A stretch of DNA of 64,000 bases, taken from contig NC_090130.1 of assembly GCF_040581485.1 (NCBI RefSeq), positions 19,347,656 to 19,411,655 of the forward strand. The letters are read 5' to 3'. The stretch is from Linepithema humile. Taxonomy: Eukaryota; Arthropoda; Insecta; Hymenoptera; Formicidae. The stretch's first letter is position 1. Every line of letters starts with the position of its first letter. Positions 34,501 to 47,200 of this stretch are shown one piece after another. Below the pieces are notes generated by a model. The model saw nothing but the letters and a program-made list of their open reading frames with translations, was not told the DNA's origin and ran no database searches. The position numbers and the translations under genes are program-made.

Positions 34501-37481
34501 TCAGAATGGGTGGGACCAGATATTAAAAACAGCGACAAGTACGTGATACAGGTAACAGTAGCTTGTCACTTGTCACATCGTGAAGAAATTTATTAGAAAG
34601 AGACTAATCAAAATATTTGGATTGTAGTTCGATCAAACATCGCTCGGGCTTCCTACAAGAGATTATTTCCTTCAACCAACTAACGCGATTTATCTAGAAG
34701 CCTACAAGGATTATTTAATAAAGATTGCAACTTTACTTGGTGCATCCTTAGATAATGCAACCATACATGCTGAAGAACTGATTGAATTCGAGACACAACT
34801 CGCAACGGTATGTTTGCACATAAATATCGCGATTCATCGCTTATACATCGACATCGTTCTTTAGCTTTTCGAGTCGGTAGTTATTGATTCTTAGTTTTTG
34901 CCAGATTACATTGTCACCCGACGAAAGACGAAATTTTTCGGAGCTCTATCAACGAATGAATGTAGGTGAACTGATAACACTCGTGCCGCAAATTGATTGG
35001 CACCGTTATTTGTCGATCGTCTTGGCACGGACAATAAATGTTTCTGAACCAGTTATCATCTTTGCATTGCAATACATCCAAGATTTGGTTATTTTACTTT
35101 CAAAGACACAACCGAGGTATACTGTATCTTTTATATATCTTGTAACTTTTTTTTCTCTATATAAAGTGGGGTAAAAATTATAGTATAAGTTGAAATAGTG
35201 ATTTCTTGTAATAATTTTTCTTGTAACTTAATTTTTTAAAGAAATTGATTTTAAAAGTTAGAACATTAATAATGATTGTTATACAACTAATTATAATTAA
35301 TCTTCTGAGTGCCATGGACAAATATTGTAAGTATATGTGTTCGGCGAAAGTAACTGTCCACATACATGTGTAACAAATTTTTTCGATTTATATTCTTGAT
35401 AAATAAAAATTATAACTATAAAATAATAAAAATTGCATGTTATCTGTATTGAACGTTTAGCTTCAGAGCGCTCCGCACTCAAAAGATTAATATTAATAGT
35501 ACGATAACTATGTGGATATAACTATGTAGATTTTTATCACTCTACATAAAAGTATGTGCACAGAAAAAAACATTTTAATGTAAAAAATGTGACAAATTTT
35601 GAAATTTTTTAATTCTGACTTTTGATAGCTTTTTCTATTCCTAGCTGCAGTATTTTTTTTTTTTTTTTTTTTTATTATTAATTTTAAATATTCCTTTCAC
35701 GGCAAAAATTTGAATTTTAACTGATATTCGCTAAAGATAAATGTACACTCAAAAAAAAAATTTTTTTAATCTAAAAAAATAAATCGAACAAACGTGTTGT
35801 ATTTTGCATGTACATAAAGTTACAAACAATTTGTTGTTTTTGCAGAACAGTAGCAAATTATCTTCTATGGAGGTTTGTACGGCATAGAGTGAACAATTTA
35901 GATGATCGTTTTCAGGAAGTCAAGCAAAAATTTTACTACATTTTGTTCGGTAGAGAACAAGCACCAGTAAGATGGAAAAACTGCGTAAATCAAGTTAATT
36001 CTAATATGGGTATGGCGGTTGGCTCAATGTTTGTTAAAAAGTATTTCGATGAGAATAGTAAAAACGATGTGAGTATTTCCTGCAAGTATTGCGATTTGTT
36101 ATCACGGCTAACGTTAAAGAGAAAATGAATATATACACTTTCTTTTATGAAATACATTTTGTTTGTCGACAGACATTATCGATGACTCGAGAGATACAGC
36201 GATCCTTTAGAGAACTGTTTAACAAAACTAATTGGATCGACGACGAAACAAAACGTTTGGCAACGGAAAAAGTAAACGCTATGTCATTGAGAATCGGTTA
36301 TCCAGATTTTATCTTACAGCCACATCTATTAAACGAGCGTTACAAAAATGTAATACACCTTTATATCAAATATATATCAAAATACACATTCTATATTGTA
36401 TAATAGTACACAGCCGAGCATAATAATGGAGAGGATATATTAACATCATTAACACAGGTAGTAATTCGATCAGACAAATACTTTGAAAACACTTTAAATA
36501 TCTTGCAACATTTAACCAGAATTGAACAAGATCGTCTTGGCAATACTGTCAACAAAACTTTGTGGAACACAGCTCCAGCAGTCGTGAATGCTTACTACAG
36601 TCGCAACAAAAATCAGATAAGTCAGTTCAGTGTAACGCACAATTGCATTTTTTATTTGGTCTCACAACTTGGCAAAAATCTTTCATGCACGCGTGCATTA
36701 AAAATTAATTTTCATAAAATATTTAAACTTTTATTTTGCCCCTTTAGTGTTTCCCGCAGGGATACTACAGCCTCCCTTTTATCATCGATTTTTCCCACGA
36801 AGTTTAAATTATGGCGGAATTGGCGTCGTAATCGGACACGAGATTACTCATGGATTTGATGATAAAGGTAGATTGTTTGATAAGAGTGGAAATCTCCATA
36901 GATGGTGGAAAGATGAGGCAATTGATGGCTTTCACCGACGAGCGCAATGTCTCATTGGTATGGAAAAATGACAATATTGTATCGTATTATGTTTCAGTTT
37001 TATAGTCAACTTTTTTTTCGCAGATCAATATGCACGCTATACCGTGACGGAAGTTGGAATGCAGATAGATGGCATTAATACACAAGGGGAAAATATTGCT
37101 GATAATGGTGGCATTAAGCAAGCGTTTCGAGTAATTTCACAAGTTTTTCTTTCAACTTTAATGAAAGAAAAGTTCAAGTCAAATTGATTAGTTTGTATTT
37201 TATAGGCATATGAGAAATGGTTACGTTCCAATGAAAGAGAAGACGAGACCTTACCCGGAATGAGCGCGACGGGTAAACAATTATTCTTCTTGAACTTTGC
37301 CCAAGTGTGGTGCGGTTCAATGCGTCCTGAAGCAACTAGAAATAAACTGAAAACAGCTGTACATTCACCTGGTAAGTTTCGAGTGATCGGTACACTCTCC
37401 AATTCGAAAGATTTTGCTCAAGTATTCAACTGTCCTCTTGGTTCTCCTATGAATCCTGTGAGCAAATGCTCTGTATGGTAA
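19550..37481 (+). CDS. Neprilysin-like M13 zinc metalloendopeptidase, type II membrane protein
   Basis: M13 enzymes cleave small extracellular peptides such as neuropeptides. Exons: 19550-19656, 19754-19917, 21393-21538, 27626-27814, 33362-33501, 33605-33846, 34014-34271, 34349-34551, 34628-34807, 34905-35116, 35846-36068, 36173-36349, 36458-36620, 36748-36957, 37024-37130 and 37206-37481 (2997 nt, 998 residues). A CPSC-containing cytoplasmic tail precedes one membrane segment (about 51-72). A polar, low-complexity stalk of roughly 260 residues follows, much longer than the usual few dozen. The M13 N-domain starts near 330 (MDKSVDPCQDFYQYACGNW). The zinc site is HEITH at 832-836, with third ligand Glu894 in GENIADNGG, the substrate-binding NAYYS motif, FLNFAQVWC, and C-terminal CSVW. 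The Cys pair usual just before MDxSxDPC is absent. Junctions around 33501/33605 and 34349 were chosen by phase. AATAAA lies at 37547. The paralogue number cannot be assigned. Confidence 0.93.
20149..20268. mobile_element. Short palindromic element, family CCCACACAGCA (copy 2)
   Basis: It begins TCACACAGCACACATATC and ends ATGCATGCTGTGTGGG. It shares the AGACATCCAGAAGACAT, GATATC and CCCCCGGATA blocks with the other two copies and lies in neprilysin intron 2. Confidence 0.75.
20311..21004. mobile_element. Non-autonomous element with CCCATACA termini
   Basis: The termini are CCCATACAACACA and, reverse-complemented, CCCATACAGCACA. The interior is built of many ATTGCAATGTT-like short repeats in both orientations. 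The second palindrome at 20761-20838 appears nested in it. No coding capacity. Boundaries rest on the inverted ends only; no target duplication was identified. Confidence 0.55.
20761..20838. mobile_element. Palindromic MITE, family CCCAGC-AGAAAT (second copy)
   Basis: Inverted ends CCCAGGGAGAAATACA and, reverse-complemented, CCCAGCAAGAAATACA surround an internal inverted CGAAGAAAC block. TA follows on the right; the left flank is CA. It is related by its ends to 18396-18516. Confidence 0.55.
21631..21791. mobile_element. Palindromic MITE with GTAAATAC ends
   Basis: The left and right halves are reverse complements over about 55 bp, sharing AATGTTATAATTTCCCACT and CAACAA near the centre. Ends are GTAAATAC and GTATTTAC. 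It lies in neprilysin intron 3. Confidence 0.6.
22317..22537 (-). repeat. 3' LTR of the copia element
   Basis: 221 bp, TG...CA in either orientation. On the minus strand it follows the polypurine tract at 22538-22546 (AAGGGAAGG). Confidence 0.9.
22538..22546 (-). other. Polypurine tract of the copia element
   Basis: AAGGGAAGG on the minus strand, immediately before the 3' LTR, the standard position for the plus-strand primer of an LTR retrotransposon. Confidence 0.65.
22619..26518 (-). pseudogene. Copia Gag-Pol polyprotein, one premature stop
   Basis: A single frame of about 1300 codons interrupted by one TGA at 23654-23656. In order from 26518: a Gag region; three CCHC zinc knuckles (about 25900-25690; the first spans CYKCNNSGHLAKAC); an aspartic protease with NSG where DSG is expected; integrase with an HHCC finger and catalytic positions in HTDICG and CDNGREY; reverse transcriptase (ARLVVRGCEQRYG, the stop, then YVDDG); and RNase H (YSDSDYAGD, SSTEAEY). 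The stop lies within reverse transcriptase, shortly before YVDDG. The Asp-to-Asn change at the protease site is a second probable lesion. Gag and most of Pol are otherwise open, so the copy is young but probably unable to make active enzymes. Confidence 0.9.
26573..26587 (-). other. Primer-binding site of the copia element
   Basis: Directly after the 5' LTR the minus strand reads GGTTATGTGCCCAGG. This resembles the copia-type site that pairs with an internal part of initiator tRNA-Met (family knowledge). Confidence 0.55.
26588..26806 (-). repeat. 5' LTR of the copia element
   Basis: 219 bp, almost identical to the LTR at 22317-22537, with a two-base length difference near the middle. Confidence 0.9.
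28245..28511. mobile_element. MITE-like element with CCTATTC ... AACTTTTAACGATGT ends
   Basis: The left end CCTATTCTGTAACTTTTAACG and the reverse complement of the right end share CCTATTC and AACTTTTAACGATGT. The interior contains further GTTCGG / CCGAAAAC-type inverted blocks and TGTGTG stretches. No coding content. Confidence 0.5.
30061..30259 (-). pseudogene. Arg/Gly-rich frame in the left palindrome arm, disrupted
   Basis: This is the counterpart of the 30699-30914 frame in the opposite arm. A one-base difference in the A run and a Trp-codon change to stop (plus-strand TTTCACCAAGCG region near 30190) break the frame as read there. The Arg/Gly-rich stretch is still recognisable. Confidence 0.4.
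30699..30914 (+). CDS. Arg/Gly-rich open frame carried by the palindromic element
   Basis: 71 residues, rich in RGG/RRG (ITRRRGSQNNRGG and similar), after a Ser/Gly/Trp stretch, ending HTIIKNYYLS. I do not recognise it as a known protein. A pyrimidine-rich TTTATTTTTAG just before the charged part looks like a splice acceptor, so the frame could be a captured last exon of a host gene encoding an RGG-type RNA-binding tail. The same frame persists in the half copy at 50653-50865. Translation is unproven. Confidence 0.35.
   Translation: MCLFLEKKRSGSGWSRARWYTRRNLQYDNHVRPGSSGITRRRGSQNNRGGRRNRRGSRGRGHTIIKNYYLS
32828..32922. mobile_element. Short palindromic element, family CCCACACAGCA (copy 3)
   Basis: The ends are CCCACACAGCACACATAT and ATGCTGTGTGG. 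It is shorter than copies 1 and 2 but has the same AGATATCCAGAAGACAT and CCCCCGGATA blocks. It lies in neprilysin intron 4. Confidence 0.75.
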
Positions 37482-38680
37482 CACATGTAACTCAATTCGT
37501 ATACGTACCGACACGATTTGTCCTCTCATCATGACACTTTATTTCTAATAAAACACAACTTATTCGAGTTCTTTAATATATATTTTACATAAGATTTCTA
37601 GCAATTCATAAATATAAAGCAGCAGTTCCTAAATGTATGAAATACCGATTTAACGCGTTTGTGCACACTTTTTGTATGCTATTTGCAAATATATGTAACT
37701 TAAAGACTATAGACACACTTGGGAAATAAATTTATAAAACGTATCATTGTTTGCAGATTATTGGATTAAGTAAATTATAATAAATATGAGGAGTAATTTC
37801 AATCGTAAAAATTGTTACAGATTGTTTTTCAGTGTGTTTACAAATTCTGAAATCTCTATCTTTTTAAATTTAATTTTGATTAATTTTACAAATTTATTAA
37901 ATACTGAAATTATACTTTGCTTATTATTCTTTAATTTATTTAGTTGCAAATGCCATATTCGGTTAATACCGCGACAAAAACTACCTAGTATTTAACAAAC
38001 ATTTAAAAGAAATTTTCAATCTTTATTTTATGCACGCGCGCGCGCATGTGTGTGTGCGTGTGTGTTTTGCGTAGACGTAAATTTATACATATAATTAGGA
38101 TTTCCTAATTAATATATCACACAATTCTAATTTTACAATTTATTTTGTATTATACTATCGACAATATTATTCAGTAAAAAATAAAATTCAAAGAAAAAAC
38201 AAAGGCTACATCAAATTTAAAAATTGTTCAATAGGATGGTATGAATAATTTATATTTTTTACCTTAAATATAATTTACATTTTTTACTTGTTTGTTTACC
38301 TCTATTCTCAATACCGTGTATAAAGTCTTGTTTAATTGCTATTTTATTATCTTATTGTTTTTCTTAAAAAAGAATGTAAACGCGCGTTACTTCAACACAA
38401 TTGGAAAATAATGTAGGTTGTGCTAACATTCTTAAATAAACTTTAATCATCACAATGACCTTTTATGGTCTTAATTTTATTTTGTATAGCCATTATAAAT
38501 CATAATTATGAAATTTTTAATTTTTTACTTTCTATGATATTTTATCAAAACTGGCCTATTAAATATATAAATATATGTTTCACGTGTGCTACTTCCATCC
38601 AACTAATAAGTCAGTGGAAATATATCTTGACCACTTGTTTGACTCATATTATCATCATTATGTATACGTTAACAAGATTC

Positions 38681-39198
38681 TCACTTATGTAGAAACTGGT
38701 ACTCCAAAATGTCTTCCTCATCTGTAGAAAAAAAATCACTTCTTATAACGCAGAGTTAATGAAACATACAGCAAACATAATCAAGTTTCGATACTATGCA
38801 TATTTATGTGTGTATACGTGTATATAGTTGCAAAATAGATTTATACTATATACAGCAAGCGAAAGGCATTCCGTATTAAAACTCATAACATTGCAAAAAT
38901 TGTCCGCCATATTATATTCTACTTATTGAAAATATATTGTGGAATTTTATTTTTAGCTTAGTATGTACAATGATCGATTTGACATAGATTGAATGTATAG
39001 AAAACAGAATTTGGAAAATATAATAAATGATGTGCGTTACACAGGTTATGATAATAAAATAATAAAAATACACTCACAGATATCGTCTCTGCTATTGTTG
39101 TCCAAATCACTAGTTTGTGTGTGACTTTCTTCGTGCATACGCCGTCCTGCATCAACCGTTAGTGCAGCACAAGGCACAAAAATGACTCGATTACATAT
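38681..39198 (-). CDS. Two possible exons of an unrecognised minus-strand gene
   Basis: A segment 39198-39078 (acceptor CTCAG, donor GTGAGT) is open and non-repetitive, reading AALTVDAGRRMHEESHTQTS and then an acidic stretch. It joins in phase to 38721-38681, behind a good acceptor (TTTTTTTCTACAG), adding EEDILEYQFLHK and a stop. The pairing of two clean splice sites in phase is the only support; upstream exons were not found between here and dsh. Weak resemblance to the linker before the last membrane segment of insect gustatory receptors was considered but is not claimed. It could instead be chance. Confidence 0.3.
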
Positions 39199-39258
39199 CT
39201 GAGATGGTGTAATGTATATAGCAGCAATATAATATTCAAAAATGTACGATATTAACAA

Positions 39259-40370
39259 GTTTTTAACTTCTCAAAACAAAAAACGGATACAAATAAAACA
39301 AAAGAAAATTAAAAAACTTAATCGACAGATAATGAGATTTCAAACTTGTGCTGACTCTTTGCCTATTTATATTATTATGTTACAGCAAATTTAAAAAATG
39401 CAAAATTTTTTAATTTTTAAATGTATTGCACAACTTATCTGTAACACAAGATATGTTATATGAGATTTAGATTAAGCGATATAGTTGATTTGTGATGTCA
39501 GTAAGTGTGCTATATACAATACTTGTACATTTCGTATTATAAATATTCAATACAATTATATGTAAGAATATAACTCCATTAACATTGAAAATACCTCGTA
39601 TGCAATTTTCCGCAAATTTACAGTAAATTGACAAAAACAAATTGTTTCATCAAAAGTTAGAGTTGATTTGTGAATCAATTTTATCAAATTCTATTACATT
39701 CTGGTTATAAAATTATCAAGTCAATACAATTGTTTACGTAAATAAGATATAAGACAAATATATATTTACTATTAGTTCAAAAAATGCATAACGTTCACGT
39801 TGAAAATATAGCTCCATGAATAATAAATAAAATATAACCTGAGATAATGAAATAAGTTTTTTTGTCAAAATCTCTAACCTATGTTTATTTATTTTTTGTT
39901 GAAAAAAAGACATTTGATTCGAATATTTTTATGCATAAATTATTCACAAATATATAAATGAAGCTATATTTGGTTATTACTGCTTTCAAATGCTGCAAGA
40001 TGATAAAATGTTTAAACACATTGCAACTATTATTTATTTTCATACTTTATATGAGTAATCATGAACAATTTATATATAACAGACAAAATTAAAAATTACT
40101 TCTTGCCATTATTGCTGATACTGGGAAGAAAAACTAAAACAGATTTTAATATGTACAGAGTTATTCCTCAGATTCAAAGTGCCTTTCTTAGACGGTAAAA
40201 TAAACATAAATTAAGAATAATTATTATAAATATAAATTAAGAATAACCTCTTTGTTAATATAAACTATCAAGTAGAACATGAAAAAAATATTTTTGTTTC
40301 ATAGTAAAATGCAGTATAAATAAAATTGAGACATAATATAATGGCAAGATACAAGTGAAAAGGAGGGTGT

Positions 40371-40426
<56 letters not shown>

Positions 40427-42243
40427 ACAAGAGCAAGATACAAAATAAAAATCAGCAGATAATATTAAAGTAACGTAATATTTAAAGACTTAAATAAAAT
40501 TGTTAAAAGACTTATATAAAAATTGTATTATTAATTGGAAAATACGCATGTGACAATGACGATAAACATAACTTAAGAAATGTATACATTTGTAAACATC
40601 GATCTAAATTAAATCTCTTAACTTTATATTCCTAACGTTGATATATAAGATGGCACATTTTATTTTAACGTAATTTTTATATATATATATGTATATAAAA
40701 TTCCGATACAATGTCGTATAATGTAATTGTACATATTTTTCGCTTTAAATCATAGCTTTCTCTCATCAGTAGATATATAATATAGAAATTAATAAAGATC
40801 TAACGTAGATGTGGATTTGATGAAAATTTCCAACAAATTAACAATTAAGATTTAATTTTTTGTATAGTTCTTTCTCCAATAAATGTTTTTAAAGATTCTA
40901 AACTTTTAAAATGTTTTTAAAGATTCTTTCCAAATAATGAAAAGAAATTCGATATTGAAATAAAGTATCTTCTCGATTTTAAAGAAATAGCTGCCCCATT
41001 GTCGTAGACAATCCTAAAAGGCAATCAATTAAAAAAGCATTAATAGATATACATACCTTCTCATATAAGTATAAATGACATGCATGTGCAAAAAGATTCT
41101 TGCAAATTTTAACATTTAAAACGTTCATTGAAATAACCGTGTTATTTACATATTTATTTTTGTGCTTTATATCTTGTGCAACCATGCTAGTTTAAAGTAG
41201 GAGTGACCACATAGTACATTTACAATGAAGAAAAAGCATGTGCATAATCGTGTGTAAACATAAAGGTAATAACAAAATCTTAGTAGATACATTTTTAACT
41301 GTATCTTTATAGTATTATGTGTACAAGTGGATTACTAAAAAAGTTTTATAGAATAGGAGATACGTCACGTAAGGAGATAATATTTTATAGTTATCCAAGA
41401 TGATTAGAGAAATTTATATTTTGATCAGTTCATCTTGGATTTTTTTGCTGATACAAGTTCATTCTTTTATCGGTAATACAATATTATATAAAAATCTTTC
41501 TTAATAATATAACAAGTTTGTATGAAGTTACGTATTATTATACTTGTACGAAATAATTCATTATTAATGATAGAAGGATAAAAAGAAAGATATAAATTTT
41601 ACATATAATCGAGTGTCATATTAGAATGAACATGTTAGAAGTAACAAACATCTTTATGTTCTATCACTGACTGCCGAAATAAAAATATTCTTTTATTTAT
41701 TTAGTTGCATCTTACATTGTGACGTAACACCTTTAAATTATACTAACATGTACATTGTTCTATTACATGCAAAATGTCTCAAAAAATAATCTTAAAATGC
41801 AACTTTTGAAAATACTGTTATAAAAAGGATGCAGTTGGAATAAAATGCAAACTGTGATATATCTATAAAGACGAATATAAATTAAAAATTTTGTAGACCT
41901 TATTCAAAGTTGTCCACGAAATCGAATAGTGAATAAATACTTTGAATATTAAGGAAGTGATGGTGATTATGTAAGAATTTCCAATACATGATAAATTAAT
42001 CATATACGAAAATAGAAAATCAGTAAATAAATAAAAGAAAAAGAAAAAAAAAACAAAAAAGAAAAGTTTCTACGTATTTTAATAACATATTTATCTACTA
42101 GACACGTATAAATGCTAATTTTAATTCTGCAAACACAGAAGAGTCATCATGCTTATAAATAAAACTATTCAAAGTACTTATTCGCAAGGCGATATCTAGA
42201 TATATTCTGTACTATAGATTCAACACCTTTCTATTTACAACAT
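39259..42243. other. AT-rich region downstream of dsh, presumed 3' UTR and spacer
   Basis: No coding content was recognised. The part next to the dsh stop is probably a long 3' UTR, as several AATAAA-type hexamers occur, but no end can be assigned. A (TA)n microsatellite at 40373-40423 is bracketed by GTCTTA and TAAGAC. The 37.5-38.7 kb stretch on the neprilysin side is likewise empty apart from a CG/TG repeat at about 38034-38065. Confidence 0.45.
40373..40423. repeat. (TA)n microsatellite
   Basis: About 25 TA units between inverted hexamers TCTTAT and ATAAGA. Confidence 0.95.
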
Positions 42244-44140
42244 CTACATAACATCGACAAAGAATTCACAAGGATTTCCCATCGCGATACGAAATGACTG
42301 TCTACTACCAGATAAGTCTTGCGGATTCTGCTGATTCCCTGATCCCGTTCCCGTCTGAACAGATTGTTCGGAACCACTGGAACGACTGCGGCTGCCATTA
42401 GACCTTTTGCCGTTCGATCCGTTACCGTTGCCGGAATTTTTATTTGGCATAGATGGCATAGATGGCATCGATGGATTATGCAACTCTGATTCTGACGCCG
42501 AAGAACACGATTTCAGATCGTGAATGGGTTCCTTGCAAATGCGTTCACTACCTGCACTGCTACCACCTATTAATTTTATTTATTTTATGTATTTCGTTTA
42601 AAAATTAGAACAAATAAAAAAATAGGAAATAATCAATTTACCAGAACCACTATGTATGCTCTCTTCACGATGGTATCCGTAGACGGTGGGCTCGTTCGTA
42701 AAATTAAATGGCATGGGACTATACCCTGTTGCTGAATGTGGTGCATATGTTCCCGAGTAAGGCATATCCCAAGCGTTTGGCGGCGGCAAGGGACCAACTG
42801 TATCACAATCTAGTTTCATGCTATTCATGGCTGAACATAGATCACCAAATATATAATAACATTGCTCGGAAAATGTTATTTTGTTTACTGTATGCCGAAT
42901 GAAACCAGCTTTTAGCATGAGCGACGCATATTTCCTGGCATCACGTCGATCGATAAATCCTTCTACATGCGTATTCAGCCAATCAACAACATCCGCACCA
43001 ATAAATGCATTCGGAATGGTAATTTTAAGCCACATTCGATCGCGTATTTCTAAACCTGAGTCAGACCGAGCCATTGCTCGTACCACTGTTGGCATGTCTG
43101 TGTTAACGGTCAAATGAAGTTCTTCCAAAGGGCCTGGATCAAAATATTTCAATGCAGTGAGTATATAAGACATCTCAAAATCATTAGCCTTTCATACATT
43201 TAATTTCTTAATGTTTGTAAAGGTAGCACTCTCATCACCTCTCTCCCCACCCTAAAATATAGATGGACTTGTAGCACCATTTAGATAGTTTAGTATTCTG
43301 TTCCCAATTTTAGTTCTTCAACCATTCAGAAGGAATTTGCAATTGAAAATGAGAATGCTAGCTTCCATAGACACAATTTCTTAAACATTGTTAATTTATT
43401 AATTGGAAATTATATAATATTTATGAGAAAAGTAGGAGAAACATCCAAGTTTGAAGCAATTGAAGACAAAGGACTTATTAAAAATTACAAAATTTTTAAA
43501 TATACAAAAAAATAAACACAATATAATTTTATTTTTTATTCAATTTTTAAATTTATCACATTTTAATCAAGAATTTATTCTGGAAATATTAAACGTAAAA
43601 AATTTATATTTAGCAAATTACAGTATTACAATAAAACTTACGTTCAGTATCTGGCAGTGTGCTTGCAAGGCTGCTCGATGTTGAAGTTAACGTTGTGGCA
43701 CTTGGTGGACGAGGCGGGAAACCTTCGCCTCGTATAGCAGCTGTGTGCGCTACCCACGCACCAGGATCTATAGGACGCACTGGCTCTGTACGAGGTATTG
43801 TAAAATAGCCTTTTGGATTCGGGTCCCAACATTTCGCAACTACAAGTTTTATTGGTCTAAAAAAAATAAAAAGAATAATATATCATTTTACATTTTATAA
43901 ACATATAATTATATGACTGCAGAATATCTAAGTAAAGCTCATATATATTTACCCTGGTTTTTGCACTACTTCTCGTAATACTCTCACCGCTTCGTCGTTA
44001 GACATATTTTCAAAATTAATGTCATTGACTTGAAGAATCATATCACCAGGTTCTATTCGGCCATCCAAAGCAACTGCTCCCCTATATTTACGAGTTATAT
44101 AATAAACAGCAACAAATTATTATTATCATTATCATCATCA

Positions 44141-44234
<94 letters not shown>

Positions 44235-47200
44235 AGGTGCTTGATAAGTTCGTGCCTATGCTCGTATACAGGTAGAGTGCGGTAAACTGAACAGAAAAGT
44301 CCTTTACCATTTTGTAATAATAATTGAGATATTAATTAAAAATTGTGCGCAAATAATTGCGCGTTTCGCGCAGCTGGACCGTGGAATGTATGCTCTGGGC
44401 GCGTTAACGGCGAGTATCACACGACAACGAAGTTTGGTCGCTTCGTGAGGACAGAGATAACACGCGAGCAACAAGCGGACAGCAGCTTTACTTTTCGTCG
44501 CTATGCGATACTCACCGCTAGCACGCTTAGGACGAGCATTGGCACGAACATTATCAAATACCCTGCGTACCGCATCATTTACTAAAGTCTTACTACATAA
44601 TATAATGTGAAAGAAAAATATAAAAAATAAAACGATAGGAGCAAAATGAGCCAGACCGCTCAGTGCGAACAAACTTGTATTGTGTTATAAAAACCATTAA
44701 TATACACAAATGTTTGAACCTGTCGTCAGGCTATCCTCAGTGTCAAATAAATAAATTACATATGAAAACGCACGCTGATTATTTACAATAAGATATGATT
44801 TAATAGTCAATTGTAAATTTACAATCTGACTGTTAAACCAGTAATTTATCTTTTCGTTCTCTTCCATTTCTTATTTGACAAATCGACGAACATTATTATG
44901 GACTATATTACTTTTAATACGTTAACATTTTGAAACGTTTGTGTATATTAATGATTTTTATAACACAATAAAAGTTCGTTCGCACTGATATCTAGCAGTC
45001 TGGTTCATTTTGTTCCTATCGTTTTATAATTTTATTATTTGTTGAGCCTTGTCATTTTTCAAAATATAAAATTTGCTGTTCCCATATGGTTTAATACAGA
45101 TGTTAATGATACTTTAAATTATTAATACTTGTTTAATTTAAATTTTTTCTGCAAAATAATCGAGATATTTATTTAATAGAAGCTGTAAAAAATGAGACAC
45201 AAATTTGAGGTATAATTCAAATGATGTTGAAACAAGTACATTTGCCACGGTAAGTAAATCAATGGAAATATGTATCTATTACTACTAACCCTTTCATTAT
45301 TGAACCAACATATATTCCTCCATCTCCACCTTTGTTACTTTGACCAACAATACTAATACCAAGGAAATTAACAGTGTCCATGTTCAATGAAACAGTTATA
45401 ATATTTAAAGACATTGTACTGTCAGTAATACTACTAAACGACGACGTTCGAGACATAGGAGGTAATCTGTGCCGTCGTCTTCTTTGCGGACGACGTCGAT
45501 CTATAAGAGAAGAAAAATACACACATTTAATGTATATAAAACGAGAAAAAAAACATTAAACTTATTTTTCTCTTACACAAGATCTCATAAAAAAACTTTT
45601 GTAAAATATTCTTTGTGTATTATTTTAATTCTCTCTTACCCATAGTGCCTCTATCGACTGTGCTACTCATATTGGTATGCCGGCCTGTCGTTGATGTAAT
45701 ACGGCTGCTTGCGTCGTCGTCAGATTCCAAAAATGTGGTCGTTTCTAAATCCGAGCTTAAAATGGAAGCAGTTTCATATCCATGACCAGAGCGATGTTTT
45801 GAATGGCCATTTATGCGCAGTCCTGTAAAAAAAATATTACAAAGTGTATAACATGAAAGAATACTACTTCACAGCTAATATTTTATATTATAAATTCTAA
45901 GAATATTTATTTATATAAGTTATTTACACAAAATTTACAATTTTAAGACAACATAAATCATTATATTTTATGAAGTAAAAAATTAATAAAAATATTATAA
46001 TAAGTTAATAAAAAGATAATAATGATACTATAATATATCCAATAATAGCTTACCATTATATTTATTATACTTTTCATATTTTTCTGAATGGTGCCTTGAG
46101 CTTTTATGTAAGTGATGTCCTTGTCGACTGCTTATAATGCTTTCTGTCTCTGTCAATGTGTCATCATGTGAAAGTGCAGCATTCGCTCTGGTACCATGTC
46201 CAGGAGTTACATGATCTACTCGATCATGTTTTACTTCGCTATGTGCCATAGAGTCTGTACACTGAGAGGCACCATCTGAGACATTGCTACCTTCTGCAGA
46301 TACCAACTGTCACACACACGTACACACAAAGTATTGCTCCGTTAAATAAGATCTTATTTGAGAGAAATAAAGAATAAAAATCAAATAGAAAATAGTAATT
46401 ACTACAAAATAAAAATAATATTTAAAATACTATTAGATAAAACTAAGTTGTAAAATGATATTAAATTAGTGAAATAAAAATTTTTTAATTTTGTTTAATT
46501 ATAAAAATTGAAACCCAATCTCTACATGTTTCTAAACCTTACCCAAGAGACAACTCGACCATTGAAGCATGGCAAATGGGCATCATCATCTATAATTTCT
46601 TCTTTTACCACACTAGCACAATAAGGAAACAAATTTGATATAAAAATATATTATCCTTAACTTAAGAATGTTATTAAGAATAACAAATATATCATATAAT
46701 AATCATAACAACAATATTCTTAACAATACTTGGTTTTATGTGCAATTTATATAATATAAAAATATAAAAATATATATACTACATATACATTTTCTATTTA
46801 ACATTAATTTTAAATTAAAACATATTTTTATTTACTATGTTTTTATCTCATTTCCTAAAAATCTATCATATCTATTGTATGCCAAGAAAGCAGGTTTTGT
46901 CAAATTATTTCAAACATAAGTCATTTCTCAGATGGGTTAAAAAATAGTGCAATATCCTTCCAAGAAAAAAAAGAAACATAAGAGAGATTCTTAACTGGCT
47001 GACATAGAACAAAAAAGGTAAATCAAATTTTTCATATTATTGATAAGCCATAATAAAAGAATATATAAATATATATGTACATGTACATGTATACAATTGC
47101 AAATGTCACAACTTAGAAGTCAATTTTTGTGGTAATAATTTGTTACAATCATATGATATAAATAAGTAATAATAAAATTTAAATGATAATAAAATGATAA

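Noticed and set aside
44095..44310. Poly-Asn protein
   Set aside because: Translation of the ATT trinucleotide repeat inside a dsh intron.
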